Shown here: positions 54,891 through 64,000 of the stretch, one piece after another
How the letters are laid out: each line of letters opens with the position of its first letter
How positions within the stretch are numbered: the first letter of the stretch is position 1
Source of the DNA: MRBY01 sp943371005
GTDB lineage: Bacteria > Cyanobacteriota > Cyanobacteriia > Cyanobacteriales > MRBY01
DNA length: 64,000 nucleotides
Direction of reading: 5' to 3'
Assembly: GCA_943371005.1 (NCBI GenBank)
Contig: CALRTB020000001.1
Span: 325,621-389,620 of the forward strand
Made by a program: the position numbers and the translations under genes
Notes under the pieces: generated by a model
What the model was told of the DNA's origin: nothing
Database searches by the model: none
The model's input: only the letters and a program-made list of their open reading frames with translations

Positions 54891-55344
54891 TTTTCGTCAC
54901 AATGTCCATCCCACTCACAGCCTGCCAACCAAACAGGGCCACCAGCAACGTATTCAGGCCAATGTGGGTCACCCGCGCCAGGTCATTGCCCCGTTGCATA
55001 AAAGGCACCAAAGAAGCCGAGATTGCAATTAACCCGGTCATCCCTAAACCGACGAGGAGGTGGGGGCCAACGAACAATTTACCGTTGTTGATGTAGGTTA
55101 CGGCCATCCCGCCAATGGTGCCCAAAACCATAAATGCCAACAGGGCAGAACCCACTTGGTGGTGTTTGAAGTTAAATTGCTTTTTCACCAGTTCCTTGCG
55201 GACTTCTTTATCGGCACTCCGGATGCGACGGATCTGAATGCCGAGGTACATCGCATAAATACAAAGCCCAAACAAGACCCACATCATAATGGGATGACCA
55301 AACTGGGACCAGACTTTGACGGACTCTGGAATTTCAAAACTCAT
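54874..55344 (-). CDS. DUF4079 family membrane protein
   Basis: The 156-residue membrane protein has about four transmembrane helices. GHPIMMWVLFGLCIYAMYLG, FNFKHHQVGSALLAFMVLGTIGGM and GPHLLVGLGMTGLIA with paired His residues resemble the DUF4079 family, related to cytochrome b561-like helix bundles. The conserved His residues could bind haem, which is inference. An adequate ribosome-binding site (AGGAG) precedes the ATG. Confidence 0.82.
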   Translation of the reverse strand: MSFEIPESVKVWSQFGHPIMMWVLFGLCIYAMYLGIQIRRIRSADKEVRKELVKKQFNFKHHQVGSALLAFMVLGTIGGMAVTYINNGKLFVGPHLLVGLGMTGLIAISASLVPFMQRGNDLARVTHIGLNTLLVALFGWQAVSGMDIVTKIIGRL

Positions 55345-55503
55345 GGGTGTTTTCTCCTTCGTTCAGGATGCTGGAAATCTTTATAAAACTTAACCGATTC
55401 CCTTGGTAAATGGAAATTATCATTCGGAATCTGGAGCAGCTTAGGACAGTATCGATCCGGGATACTCCTACAATAGAAATTAATCTTTATTGTATGTTTC
55501 GCG

Positions 55504-56961
55504 ATGACAGCCCCCGTGGACCGCGCCCAGTTATTTCAGGCAATTCGCGCCCAAAATGTGGATCGAGTGGCTGCCTTGCTTGCCCAGGGGATGCCGGTCA
55601 ATATTTTGGATGGCGATCGCACGAGTCCGTTGATGTATGCTTGCCAGACAGGAGCCTTAGATCTCGTTAAGCTCTGTCTTACCCACGGCGCGGATCTAGA
55701 ACTGCGAGGGAAATATGGCCTCACGGCGTTGATGGTGGCAGCGGCGGCAGGCCAGACGGCAATTCTCCATTTTTTAATTGTGGCCGGCGCGAATCCTAAT
55801 GCGACCAATGAAGATGGTAGTACGGCGCTGATGGTGGCGGCCTATCGGGGGGCGATCGCCACCGTAGAAATTTTGCTCAAGGCCGGAGCCAAAATCAACC
55901 ACGAAGATTTTGATGGGGATACGGCGCTGAATTTAGCGATTCAAGGACGACACCCAGCGGTAGTTCAGACACTCTTGACCCAGCGGGCTAACCCTTACCA
56001 GGGCCTGGGAGCAATGACGGTGGCTGTATCAGAGCGGGCGATCGCCTGTTTAGAAGTACTGCTTAAGGCCGGCTTAAATGTGAATCTTCCCGGTACCGAC
56101 GGGAGAACACCCCTGATGCATGGGGTTATTTCTGGTTACGACGATGTTGTTGAAATGCTGTTAGCGGCTGGGGCAGCGGTCAATGCCACGGATCTTAATG
56201 GAGATACGGCCTTAATTTTTGCCATCGAACAGGGGAATTTGCCCCTCACACAACGCTTGGTTCAAGCCGGAGCAACCTTGACTCAGCCGGATATTATGCC
56301 CCTAGCGGGAGCTGCTGGCAATCTAGCCTTGGTGCAATATCTGCTTCAGCATCAGTTGGATCCCAACAGCACCGATGAAGCGGGCGACACGGCCCTCCAT
56401 TTAGCAACCCTCGAAGGCCACTGCGAGATCGTTGAATATTTACTCAGTCAAAATGCTGCGGTGAACTTGGCCAACCACCAAGGCGATACCCCTCTCCTCG
56501 TTGCTGCTTACCAAGGACAAAGGGCGATCACCCAACTCCTCCTCGACCAAGGCGCAGACCTCCACTACCGAAACGACGGAGAAAACGCGCTCCTGATCGC
56601 CTTTAACCAAGGTAAGCTTGCCCTCCTCGAACTTTTCCTCGCGAGGGGAGCTAATCCTGACGAACGTCTCCCCAGCGGCAAAACCCTCCTCATGGAGGCG
56701 GGTGATCGCGGTTATCAAGCGGTCATTGAAATGCTGCTAAATGCGGGGGCTGATGTCAACGCTACAGATCAGCACCAAGCCACGGCCTTAATGTGGGCTG
56801 CCCACCGGGATTACCATGCCGTCGTTCAACTGCTCCTCGAACGGTGCCCAGACTTAGATCTCAATGCCCAAAATAAACGAGGCGATACGGCCCTTAAAAT
56901 TGCGCAGTTCAACCAATGTAAAACCGTGGTTAAACTCCTAAAGGCTGCTGGAGCTAGATGA
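55504..56961 (+). CDS. Ankyrin repeat protein
   Basis: The 485-residue protein consists almost entirely of about 15 ankyrin repeats (DGDTALxxAxxxGxxxxVxxLLxxGAxxN pattern) with no other domain. Some repeats are imperfect, for example the sixth. Ankyrin arrays mediate protein contacts, and no partner can be named. It lacks a signal peptide. The end overlaps the nucleotidyltransferase gene by 24 bases, tail to tail. Confidence 0.93.
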   Translation: MTAPVDRAQLFQAIRAQNVDRVAALLAQGMPVNILDGDRTSPLMYACQTGALDLVKLCLTHGADLELRGKYGLTALMVAAAAGQTAILHFLIVAGANPNATNEDGSTALMVAAYRGAIATVEILLKAGAKINHEDFDGDTALNLAIQGRHPAVVQTLLTQRANPYQGLGAMTVAVSERAIACLEVLLKAGLNVNLPGTDGRTPLMHGVISGYDDVVEMLLAAGAAVNATDLNGDTALIFAIEQGNLPLTQRLVQAGATLTQPDIMPLAGAAGNLALVQYLLQHQLDPNSTDEAGDTALHLATLEGHCEIVEYLLSQNAAVNLANHQGDTPLLVAAYQGQRAITQLLLDQGADLHYRNDGENALLIAFNQGKLALLELFLARGANPDERLPSGKTLLMEAGDRGYQAVIEMLLNAGADVNATDQHQATALMWAAHRDYHAVVQLLLERCPDLDLNAQNKRGDTALKIAQFNQCKTVVKLLKAAGAR

Positions 56962-58161
56962 TTGGGGAGCGTCCTCCGCCAAGCCAGAGCTATTTAAAAA
57001 CTCTTCAATTTCTAAAGATTCGACCACATGGGGATTTTTCACCGGCGCTGTGGGGGGATTCGCATGGCGCACATCTGTAATCCACCAGTCAAGGGCTGCT
57101 TTTTGCAGATCAATGGTGGCCCCTGTTTTATCAACACAGTAGCGCCCGAAAACCAATTTATCCTTGAGGCGGACCCCTGAGCCTAAGCGGGAATACTCAA
57201 AAATCACACTACTTTCGACGGTGGCTCCTGCACAAATCCAACAACTGGGGCCAATCATGGTCGGGCCAATGATCTTCGCACCATCTTCAATGCGGGTCAT
57301 GCCGCCAATATAGACAGGGCCTTGGATCTCGACTTTATCCCAGTTGACGGCCACATTCAGGCCCGTGTAAATCCCTGGTTTGACTTCGATACCGGGGATG
57401 GGCACATTTTTGATCTTGCCCTGGAGTACGCTCTGAATCGCTTGCCAATAGTCGGGGACTTTGCCAATATCCACCCATTCAAAGTCCATATCCAGGGCGT
57501 AAAAAGGTGCGTTGGTAGCCACAAGCGTTGGAAACAGTTGACCACCGATGTCAAATTCGCAGTTGGGGGGGATAAAATCGATGACCTCTGGCTCGAAGAT
57601 ATAGATTCCGGTATTGATTTTTGTGCTGAGGGCCTCGGTAACGCTGGGCTTTTCTTGGAAACTCAGAATTCGATCCTCGTCGTCTGTGACCACCACACCG
57701 TAGCTAGAGACCGCTTCTTTGGGGACGGATTTAGTAATCACGGTGGCGATCGCCCCTTTTTCTCGGTGCCACTGCACCGCTGCCGTAAGGTCTAGATCAA
57801 TTAGGGCATCACCACAAAGCACCACAAAGGTATCGTCGAAAAACGGATGAAAATCTTGGATCTTACGCAGACCCCCTGCCGAACCGAGGGCTGCTCCCTG
57901 TAGTTCGCCATCCTGAATACTGCCTTCAAAGGAATAGGCGAGGTGCACCCCGTAGCGTTGACCATCCTTAAAGTAGCCTTCAATTTCGTGGGCGAGGTGG
58001 CTCACATTTACCATAATCTGATCAAAGCCATGTTGAGCGAGCAGATCCAGCAAAAATTCCATCACGGGTTTTTGCAAAATTGGGATGAGGGGCTTGGGGA
58101 TGGTGTAGGTAATTGGACGAACCCTGGTTCCTTTACCCGCTGCCAGAATCATGGCTTTCAT
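56938..58161 (-). CDS. Sugar-phosphate nucleotidyltransferase
   Basis: The 407-residue protein has an N-terminal nucleotidyltransferase domain with the pyrophosphorylase motif AAGKGTRVRPITYTIPKPLIP and the metal site CGDALIDLD. A C-terminal left-handed beta-helix-like part (GPVYIGGMTRIEDGAKIIGPTMIGP) follows. It resembles mannose-1-phosphate guanylyltransferase/GlmU-like enzymes that make nucleotide sugars for polysaccharides. Specificity cannot be read here. The C-terminus ends in a run of serines (SSSSSSL), coded by the overlap zone with the ankyrin gene. Confidence 0.88.
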   Translation of the reverse strand: MKAMILAAGKGTRVRPITYTIPKPLIPILQKPVMEFLLDLLAQHGFDQIMVNVSHLAHEIEGYFKDGQRYGVHLAYSFEGSIQDGELQGAALGSAGGLRKIQDFHPFFDDTFVVLCGDALIDLDLTAAVQWHREKGAIATVITKSVPKEAVSSYGVVVTDDEDRILSFQEKPSVTEALSTKINTGIYIFEPEVIDFIPPNCEFDIGGQLFPTLVATNAPFYALDMDFEWVDIGKVPDYWQAIQSVLQGKIKNVPIPGIEVKPGIYTGLNVAVNWDKVEIQGPVYIGGMTRIEDGAKIIGPTMIGPSCWICAGATVESSVIFEYSRLGSGVRLKDKLVFGRYCVDKTGATIDLQKAALDWWITDVRHANPPTAPVKNPHVVESLEIEEFLNSSGLAEDAPQSSSSSSL

Positions 58162-58323
58162 GAATGGTATTGTCCTCGAACAATGACTGTTTTCAGGCTA
58201 AATAACGCAAAGCCTCGGAAGATTGGTCTTTATTTTACCGAAAGGTGTTCCTTTCCCTAAATGCCCAAATTTCCCTAAAGATTCAGTTTAGGATGGAATG
58301 ACAGTTGTTTTCTGTCTACAGTA

Positions 58324-59415
58324 ATGGCGATTAAACGCAATCAAGGCCATGTTCCCCCTCCTAAACGTGATCAGGCTTTGGGTAGAGATGCCCTCACCAC
58401 GAGCCAAGCCCTGCCCGAAGACCAGGAACAGTCGGCTAATGAGGACCGAATTCGTCCCCAACGCCTTGCCGATTACCTGGGCCAGAAGGATCTCAAGGAA
58501 GTGCTGGGCATTGCGATCGCCGCCGCCAAAGCCCGCCATGAACCCCTCGATCACATGTTGCTCTATGGCCCGCCTGGGTTAGGAAAAACAACCATGTCGC
58601 TGATTCTAGCCGCAGAAATGGGCGTGAACTGTAAAATTACCGCTGCCCCAGCCCTGGAACGCCCCCGGGATATCAGTGGCCTATTGGTGGGCCTAGAGGC
58701 TGGCGATATTTTATTTATCGATGAAATTCACCGTCTCAACCGCATGGCTGAAGAATTGCTCTACCCAGCGATGGAAGATGGGCGCTTAGATGTCACCATT
58801 GGCAAAGGAGTCAGCGCCAGAACTCGCAGCATTCCCCTCAAGCCTTTTACCTTGATTGGCGCGACAACCAAAGTGGGCGCTTTAACGTCCCCTTTGCGCG
58901 ATCGCTTTGGGTTAATTCAACGGTTGCGCTTTTACGAGGTCGATGAATTGATTGCCATTGTCCACCGCAGTGCCCTAATCCTAGAGCAGCCCATTACCCC
59001 AGAGGGCGCTTTAGAAATTGCCCGCCGGGCGCGGGGGACGCCCCGAATTGCCAACCGTTTGTTGCGACGAATCCGGGATTATGCCCAGGTAAAAGGCTAT
59101 GGAGAAATTTCCCAAACGGTGGCGGCAACGGCTTTGGATCTGTATAACGTTGATGCTTTGGGACTGGACTGGACAGACCGCCTAATTTTAGAAACAATGC
59201 TCAATCATTTTGGGGGTGGCCCGGTGGGTTTAGAGGCGATCGCCGCCGCCACTGGTGAGGATAGCAAAACCATTGAAGAGGTCTACGAGCCTTATTTACT
59301 CCAAATTGGTTTTTTAAATCGCACGCCCCGGGGACGCTTAGTGAGTGCAAAAGCAAGACAACATCTGGGTTTAACCGCAGTAGAACAAACCACGCAACTA
59401 GACCTTTTACCCTAA
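58324..59415 (+). CDS. ruvB: Holliday junction DNA helicase RuvB
   Basis: RuvB drives branch migration with RuvA. The 363-residue protein has Walker A GPPGLGKT at 82-89, Walker B FIDEIHRL, sensor motifs (IGATTKVG) and the C-terminal winged-helix domain (RTPRGRLVSAKA). A 40-residue basic N-terminal extension (MAIKRNQGHVPPPKR) precedes the usual RPQRLADYLGQ start. RuvA and RuvC genes are not in the window. Confidence 0.97.
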   Translation: MAIKRNQGHVPPPKRDQALGRDALTTSQALPEDQEQSANEDRIRPQRLADYLGQKDLKEVLGIAIAAAKARHEPLDHMLLYGPPGLGKTTMSLILAAEMGVNCKITAAPALERPRDISGLLVGLEAGDILFIDEIHRLNRMAEELLYPAMEDGRLDVTIGKGVSARTRSIPLKPFTLIGATTKVGALTSPLRDRFGLIQRLRFYEVDELIAIVHRSALILEQPITPEGALEIARRARGTPRIANRLLRRIRDYAQVKGYGEISQTVAATALDLYNVDALGLDWTDRLILETMLNHFGGGPVGLEAIAAATGEDSKTIEEVYEPYLLQIGFLNRTPRGRLVSAKARQHLGLTAVEQTTQLDLLP

Positions 59416-59518
59416 CTACGGCTGGGGTTTTGGGTGAGGGTCGCAAAATTTCTTTCTGGGGAAATCCTTCTAAAATAGGGAAAACACTTGAAATTTGGAC
59501 GATCAACGCAACTTCATT

Positions 59519-61015
59519 ATGGATTTTTCCCCTGCAACCTCAGCATTAATACTGCTCATTTTCGCGGCTTTGGGTACGGTTTTGTGGGGCTATCGGCGAT
59601 CGCAAAAAGCGGGACGCTTAGGTTTATTGGCCTGGGGACAATCCCTGGCGATTACGATTCCCTGGTTGGTGCTATTGAGTTGCATTCTTTTAGGGGTAAG
59701 CCTTGATCTCATTGGTGTGGTGCTGATTTTGGTGGCTTCGGCAGGGGCTTATATCTATCTGGGCAATCTACGCCGAGAAGCAGGCCAAGGGGAAATGATT
59801 CGCAAACAGGCCCTCGAACGACTCCAAACCGAAACCACAGACAGTGAATCCTCGACACAACCCCCAACAGATTCAGCGACTGAACCCGAAATTCAACCCA
59901 TTAACCCGGAGGATCTCCAAACCATTAAAGGTATTTTTGGCATTGATACATTCTTTGCCACAGAAGCGATTCCCTACCAAGAAGGGGCCATTTTTAAGGG
60001 AAATTTGCGGGGAGAACCCGAAGAAGCCCACCGAAAACTGACGGAAAAATTAGGCGATCGCCTGGGGGATAAATACCGCCTTTTCTTAGTCGAAGACCCA
60101 GAAGGCAAACCAGTGATCGTGATCTTACCGAGCAGTAATGATCCAAAAACCACGAGTCTCGCCCAGAAAAATGTCGCTTTAGTCTTACTTGTTGCCACCC
60201 TGGCGACGACCCTAGAGGCAATTGGTGTCCTGAAAGGCTTTGATTTCTTCAGTAATTGGCAGCGTTATTCCGACGTCCTGCCCCTCAGTCTTGGGATGTG
60301 GCTAATTTTGGGCGTTCACGAACTGGGCCACTGGTTCACGAGCCAAAAATATAACGTCAAACTCAGCATTCCCTTTTTCCTCCCCAACTGGCAGATTGCT
60401 TCTTTCGGGGCGATTACCCGCTTTGAATCCTTGCTCCCAAACCGGACAGCGCTCTTTGACATTGCCTTTGCTGGCCCAGCGGCGGGGGGGCTAATTTCCC
60501 TTTTGCTTCTCTTGGGGGGGTTTGGACTCTCTAACCCGGATAGTTTATTTAAAGTTCCCAGTCAATTTTTCCAGGGTTCAGTGTTGGTGGGGACCCTGGC
60601 CCGCATTTTCCTGGGTGATGGACTGCAACAAGCAATTGTGGCGATTCATCCCTTGACGATTCTGGGTTGGTTGGGCCTGGTGATCACCGCGTTAAATTTA
60701 CTTCCCGCAGGTTGTCTGGACGGAGGCCGCATTGTTCAGGCAATTTATGGCCGCAAAACAGCTCGCCGCACCACCATTGCCACCCTCGTGGTGTTGGGAT
60801 TAGTGGCTTTGTTTAACCCGGCAAACCCCATTCCCCTCTACTGGGCCCTAATTATTCTTTTTTTGCAACGGGAGGCAGAACGCCCCAGCCTCAATGAACT
60901 CTTGGAACCCGATGACACCCGGGCGATCCTAGGACTGGTCGCTTTATTTTTGATGCTGGTAACCTTAATCCCTTTGAGTCCAAGCTTGGCAGGGCAATTG
61001 GGGATTGGTGCATAA
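59519..61015 (+). CDS. Site-2 protease family zinc metallopeptidase
   Basis: The 498-residue membrane protein has N-terminal helices, a soluble cytoplasmic part of about 150 residues (Thr/Glu/Pro-rich then folded), and a protease core. HELGH (His267, Glu268, His271) and LPAGCLDGGRIV with Asp401 supply the zinc ligands. This arrangement resembles the EGY1-type proteases of chloroplasts and cyanobacteria. I start at the ATG at 59519; the in-frame TTG at 59495 is less likely. Regulated intramembrane proteolysis is the inferred role. Confidence 0.9.
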   Translation: MDFSPATSALILLIFAALGTVLWGYRRSQKAGRLGLLAWGQSLAITIPWLVLLSCILLGVSLDLIGVVLILVASAGAYIYLGNLRREAGQGEMIRKQALERLQTETTDSESSTQPPTDSATEPEIQPINPEDLQTIKGIFGIDTFFATEAIPYQEGAIFKGNLRGEPEEAHRKLTEKLGDRLGDKYRLFLVEDPEGKPVIVILPSSNDPKTTSLAQKNVALVLLVATLATTLEAIGVLKGFDFFSNWQRYSDVLPLSLGMWLILGVHELGHWFTSQKYNVKLSIPFFLPNWQIASFGAITRFESLLPNRTALFDIAFAGPAAGGLISLLLLLGGFGLSNPDSLFKVPSQFFQGSVLVGTLARIFLGDGLQQAIVAIHPLTILGWLGLVITALNLLPAGCLDGGRIVQAIYGRKTARRTTIATLVVLGLVALFNPANPIPLYWALIILFLQREAERPSLNELLEPDDTRAILGLVALFLMLVTLIPLSPSLAGQLGIGA

Positions 61016-61076
61016 CCTTTTGGTAACGTTCACGCTCAAACAGATAAAAATTTTTCAGCAAAGGATAGCAACTTCA

Positions 61077-61694
61077 ATGACTGCGCGTAATTTTTCCTGG
61101 GATGGTGACTGGTTTCTACCACAGGCCAGTCAAGATCAAAATTTAATCGAGCAATTGGGTTTTGTGCCAGGTCTGAGGGAGCTGTTATTTATTCGCCAGG
61201 CCCATGCCCTTGAACATGGAACGGTCTGGGTGCTTACAGAATTGGCAGAACGCTACCCAACGGCCTGGCGTCACCACTACGCGGAATTAAGTGGGATGTC
61301 CACGGGGCAAGGTTTTTATCTATTTGGTGGTGTGGATAAAGCTGATCTTTATCGGGCGGTTAGTACAGCCGGCGATCGCCTCCGGTCTGGGGAGTGGAAT
61401 TTAGCCGTCCATCCCCGCTGTGGCACCAATATTTTTGTAACTCTATTACTGACTGCCGGATTAGCAGGCGGAGCCTCCTGGTTGCTCCCCAAAGATCCCC
61501 TTACTCAACTTCTGGGTATGGGAACCGCCGCCGCCACAGCTTGGGCGATCGCCCCTGATCTTGGTAGATACGCCCAACAGCACATCACCACCGCTATTCC
61601 CTTTAATCTCGCCCTCGAAGAAATCCAAGAAAACACGGACGAGAGTGGAAATCCAAGCCATTTTGTCCGATTACGGTGGCAGGACTCGCAATAA
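61077..61694 (+). CDS. DUF6391-like protein with hydrophobic segment
   Basis: The 205-residue product (ATG 61077; an upstream GTG at 61005 would overlap the protease gene by 11 bases) has a conserved block FIRQAHALEHGTVW near residue 40. Hydrophobic helices follow at about 120-160 (FVTLLLTAGLAGGASWLL, GMGTAAATAWAIAP). It resembles a cyanobacterial family listed as DUF6391, of unknown function; the HALEH motif could bind metal. It follows the site-2 protease closely and is likely cotranscribed. Confidence 0.7.
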   Translation: MTARNFSWDGDWFLPQASQDQNLIEQLGFVPGLRELLFIRQAHALEHGTVWVLTELAERYPTAWRHHYAELSGMSTGQGFYLFGGVDKADLYRAVSTAGDRLRSGEWNLAVHPRCGTNIFVTLLLTAGLAGGASWLLPKDPLTQLLGMGTAAATAWAIAPDLGRYAQQHITTAIPFNLALEEIQENTDESGNPSHFVRLRWQDSQ

Positions 61695-61781
61695 AACTTA
61701 AACACTTCAAGTGCCTGAAAACCCCTATCCGATAGTAGGCTGTTATCTAAGTCTAACTACACTCTTTAGTAATCGCTTTAA

Positions 61782-62006
<225 letters not shown>

Positions 62007-62058
62007 GTCCTTCTACCTCTCTTTTTTAAAACCCATTTTTGATATTAAACACACAACG

Positions 62059-62088
62059 AACATCGTCTCTTTGCGGGGCGGTGTTTTT
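62059..62088 (+). terminator. Intrinsic terminator after psaE
   Basis: AACATCG (62059-62065) pairs with CGGTGTT (62079-62085) with one G-U pair, followed by a T5 run (62084-62088). Confidence 0.6.
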
Positions 62089-62174
62089 ATATGCCCCTTC
62101 AAATTCCTAGAGGACAATGGGAAAATAGCCACCACGAAGATTAAATTAAACCACTACAACAAAGGATTAACCCC

Positions 62175-63620
62175 GTGACTGTTCGCGTTCGTATTGCCCC
62201 AAGTCCCACCGGAAATCTCCACATCGGGACAGCTAGAACTGCTGTCTTTAATTGGCTTTTTGCCCATCACCATGGCGGTACCTTTGTCCTCCGGGTTGAA
62301 GATACCGATTTGGAACGGTCTAAGCCCGAATACACCGAAAACATTAAAACAGGTCTCCAATGGCTCGGTTTGCACTGGGATGAAGGCCCTTTTTTCCAAA
62401 CCCAACGGCTGGATCAATACAAAGCAGCAATTCAGACCCTTTTAGATAAAGGCCTTGCCTATCGTTGCTACTGTACCCCTGCAGAACTTGAGGCGATGCG
62501 GGAACAACAAAAAGCGAATAATCAAGCCCCCCGCTATGACAATCGCCACCGTAACTTAACAGAGGCGGAGCGAGCCGAATTTGAAGCCCAAGGCCGTAAA
62601 CCCGTGATTCGCTTCAAAATTGACGATGCCCAGCAGATCGTTTGGCAAGATCTGATCCGAGGCTCCATGGCTTGGAAGGGAAGTGATCTCGGTGGTGACA
62701 TGGTGATCGCCCGCACCCCTGAAGGGAATGAGTCTTTTGGTCAGCCTCTATATAATCTTGCGGTGGTGGTTGATGACATCGATATGCAAATCTCCCATGT
62801 GATTCGGGGGGAGGACCACATTGCCAATACCGCGAAGCAAATTCTTTTATATGAAGCCCTTGGCGCGGCAGTCCCCCAGTTTGCCCACACGCCCTTAATC
62901 CTCAATCAAGAGGGACGTAAATTGTCCAAGCGGGATGGAGTGACATCCATTGACGATTTTCGCAAAATGGGATTTCTGCCCCAGGCGATCGCCAACTATA
63001 TGAGTCTTTTGGGCTGGACACCGACCGATTCAACCCAGGAAATCTTCTCTCTGGAAGAAGCAGCGAAAGAATTTTCCCTCGAGCGGGTTAATAAAGCCGG
63101 CGCAAAATTTGACTGGGATAAGCTTGATTGGATTAACGCCCAGTACCTCCACGGCATGCCGACCCCTGCGCTGACGGATCTGCTTGTCCCTTATTTACAA
63201 GGAGCAGGTTACGGAGATTATCTAGGCGATCGCCCTTGGTTAGAGTCCCTTGTCGCCCTCGTTGCGCCTAGTCTTACTCGTCTGGCCGATGTCACCCAAG
63301 AAACTCGACTCCTCTTCGGTAACAGCATCACCTTGGACGAAAAAGCCACGGCTCAACTCCAAACCGAAGGCATTAAAGCCATTCTTCAAGAGGTTCTGCA
63401 AAACATCCAAGCCAGCACCGATCTCACCCCTGATGATGCCAAAACACTTATCAACCAAGTCACAAAGGTCCATGGCGTCAAAAAAGGCGTCGTCATGAAA
63501 TCCATGCGCGCCGGATTAATGGGTGAACTCCAAGGCCCCGATCTCATGCAGTCTTGGGTCTTGCTCCACCAAAAAGGCTGGGATGTAGAGCGATTGAATC
63601 AGGCGATCGCCTCAATCTAA
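62175..63620 (+). CDS. gltX: Glutamyl-tRNA synthetase
   Basis: GltX charges tRNA-Glu, which in cyanobacteria also feeds chlorophyll and haem synthesis and makes Glu-tRNA-Gln for amidation. The 481-residue protein starts with GTG, with AAAGGA about 8 bases before. Class I signatures are present: HIGH in PSPTGNLHIGTA and the KMSKS variant KLSKRDG. The anticodon-binding helical domain occupies the C-terminal third. A terminator follows. Confidence 0.97.
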   Translation: MTVRVRIAPSPTGNLHIGTARTAVFNWLFAHHHGGTFVLRVEDTDLERSKPEYTENIKTGLQWLGLHWDEGPFFQTQRLDQYKAAIQTLLDKGLAYRCYCTPAELEAMREQQKANNQAPRYDNRHRNLTEAERAEFEAQGRKPVIRFKIDDAQQIVWQDLIRGSMAWKGSDLGGDMVIARTPEGNESFGQPLYNLAVVVDDIDMQISHVIRGEDHIANTAKQILLYEALGAAVPQFAHTPLILNQEGRKLSKRDGVTSIDDFRKMGFLPQAIANYMSLLGWTPTDSTQEIFSLEEAAKEFSLERVNKAGAKFDWDKLDWINAQYLHGMPTPALTDLLVPYLQGAGYGDYLGDRPWLESLVALVAPSLTRLADVTQETRLLFGNSITLDEKATAQLQTEGIKAILQEVLQNIQASTDLTPDDAKTLINQVTKVHGVKKGVVMKSMRAGLMGELQGPDLMQSWVLLHQKGWDVERLNQAIASI

Positions 63621-63663
63621 GCAATCGAGCACCGTAGGGATGTGGTTAAGAAAGCCCGATGAG

Positions 63664-63705
63664 AAGACCTCCTTCCTCAGTCCATTGAGTACAGGAGGTT
63701 TTTTT
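63664..63705 (+). terminator. Intrinsic terminator after gltX
   Basis: ACCTCCT (63667-63673) pairs with AGGAGGT (63693-63699), followed by T7. Confidence 0.8.
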
Positions 63706-63772
63706 ATGTATTCAGTAGGCGAACAATCAACAAGTACAAGATCCCTTATTTCCCTCTTGCACCTAAGAGAAA

Positions 63773-63842
63773 GCCTGGAATCAGGGTGTGGGATCCAAAT
63801 TTTTTTTATTTGCCGAGCCCTTGCTCTGACTTAATTCCAGGC
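63773..63842. other. Long inverted repeat before the terminal promoter
   Basis: GCCTGGAAT (63773-63781) is perfectly repeated in inverse as ATTCCAGGC (63834-63842), enclosing 52 bases that include a T8 run and a possible inner CAGGG/CCCTTG pairing. It could be a structured RNA, a regulatory hairpin or a remnant repeat. Confidence 0.4.
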
Positions 63843-63882
63843 ATTTCGTCTAAGAAATATCGAAAAAAGATGGAAAAAGGTG

Positions 63883-63911
63883 TTGACATCTTTTGGGAGT
63901 GTGGTTAATAT
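63883..63911 (+). promoter_or_regulatory. Near-consensus sigma-70 promoter pointing out of the window
   Basis: TTGACA (63883-63888) and TAATAT (63906-63911) are separated by exactly 17 bases. This is the best promoter match in the window, followed by about 90 bases of non-coding sequence with a repeated GAACCGA. Such a promoter with a long untranslated start fits an rRNA or other stable-RNA operon beyond the window edge; that is inference. Confidence 0.8.
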
Positions 63912-64000
63912 AGTTAAGCGCGGTTGAGAGAGACGCACTGAACCGACGCCCCGAACCGAGACAAAAGAATAAAATTTGAAAGTGACTATCCGCCCCCTTG

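Noticed and set aside
62154..62417. Minus-strand frame over the gltX start
   Set aside because: It is antisense to the conserved HIGH-motif region of gltX.
63640..63834. 64-codon plus-strand frame after gltX
   Set aside because: It spans the gltX terminator and the first arm of the inverted repeat, and has no family features.

Overview
This window is an ordinary stretch of cyanobacterial chromosome. The evidence is psbY and psaE (photosystem II and I subunits), a Calvin-cycle type class II aldolase, cyanobacteria-only families (DUF2605, DUF4079, HmpF, PatA-type regulators), and dozens of copies of the HIP1 palindrome GCGATCGC spread through genes on both strands. Base composition looks even at about 50% GC. 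HIP1 density plus gene content suggest a marine Synechococcus of the PCC 7002 (Picosynechococcus) group; this is inference, not a database match. I saw no prophage, insertion sequence, CRISPR array, tRNA or rRNA gene inside the window.

Layout. 1-4.0 kb: the 3' end of gyrB, then sat and dnaG on the minus strand. 4.0-8.4 kb: a gene-poor stretch, a predicted permease, psbY (38 residues), trpC and a B12-binding-type radical SAM protein. 8.6-13 kb: nrdA, smpB and the class II aldolase. 13.2-20.5 kb: leuC, a receiver-kinase protein, a LOV-containing diguanylate cyclase and leuA. 20.6-24.5 kb: a LabA-like NYN protein, a helix-hairpin-helix protein, a rhomboid protease and moaA. 24.7-31 kb: guaA, a histidine kinase overlapping a PstS-like binding protein, and three tandem AIM24 paralogues. 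31-33.7 kb: a DUF2605 protein, a flavin-binding oxidase-like protein, modA and mlaE. 33.8-41.2 kb: a pil/hmp chemotaxis set (pilG, pilH, pilI, pilJ on the minus strand) with hmpF divergent to it. 41.2-47 kb: an FAD oxidoreductase, a YaaW protein, a subtilisin-type protease with a membrane tail, and a fused ferric-iron permease. 47-53.2 kb: two large sensor kinases around a thioredoxin-like protein and an unannotated 37-residue membrane protein. 53.3-63.6 kb: an SDR-type protein, DUF1997 and DUF4079 proteins, an ankyrin protein, a sugar nucleotidyltransferase, ruvB, a site-2 protease, psaE and gltX. The last 380 bases hold a terminator, a long inverted repeat and a near-consensus promoter pointing out of the window.

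How genes work together. The pilG-H-I-J genes and hmpF should form the core of a type IV pilus phototaxis/chemotaxis array; the CheA kinase is not here. The order pilG-H-I-J-mlaE is the one I recall for slr1041-slr1045 of Synechocystis. Signal transduction is heavily represented (four histidine kinases, one diguanylate cyclase, two stand-alone or PatA-type receivers). Leucine synthesis genes (leuC, leuA) lie near each other but are separated by signalling genes.

The strongest leads for something not already explained are the LOV-PAS-GGDEF protein, the receiver domain with Glu in place of its phospho-Asp, the overlapping PstS-like/kinase pair, the three AIM24 paralogues and the 37-residue membrane protein. 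None of these amounts to a clearly new multi-gene system.
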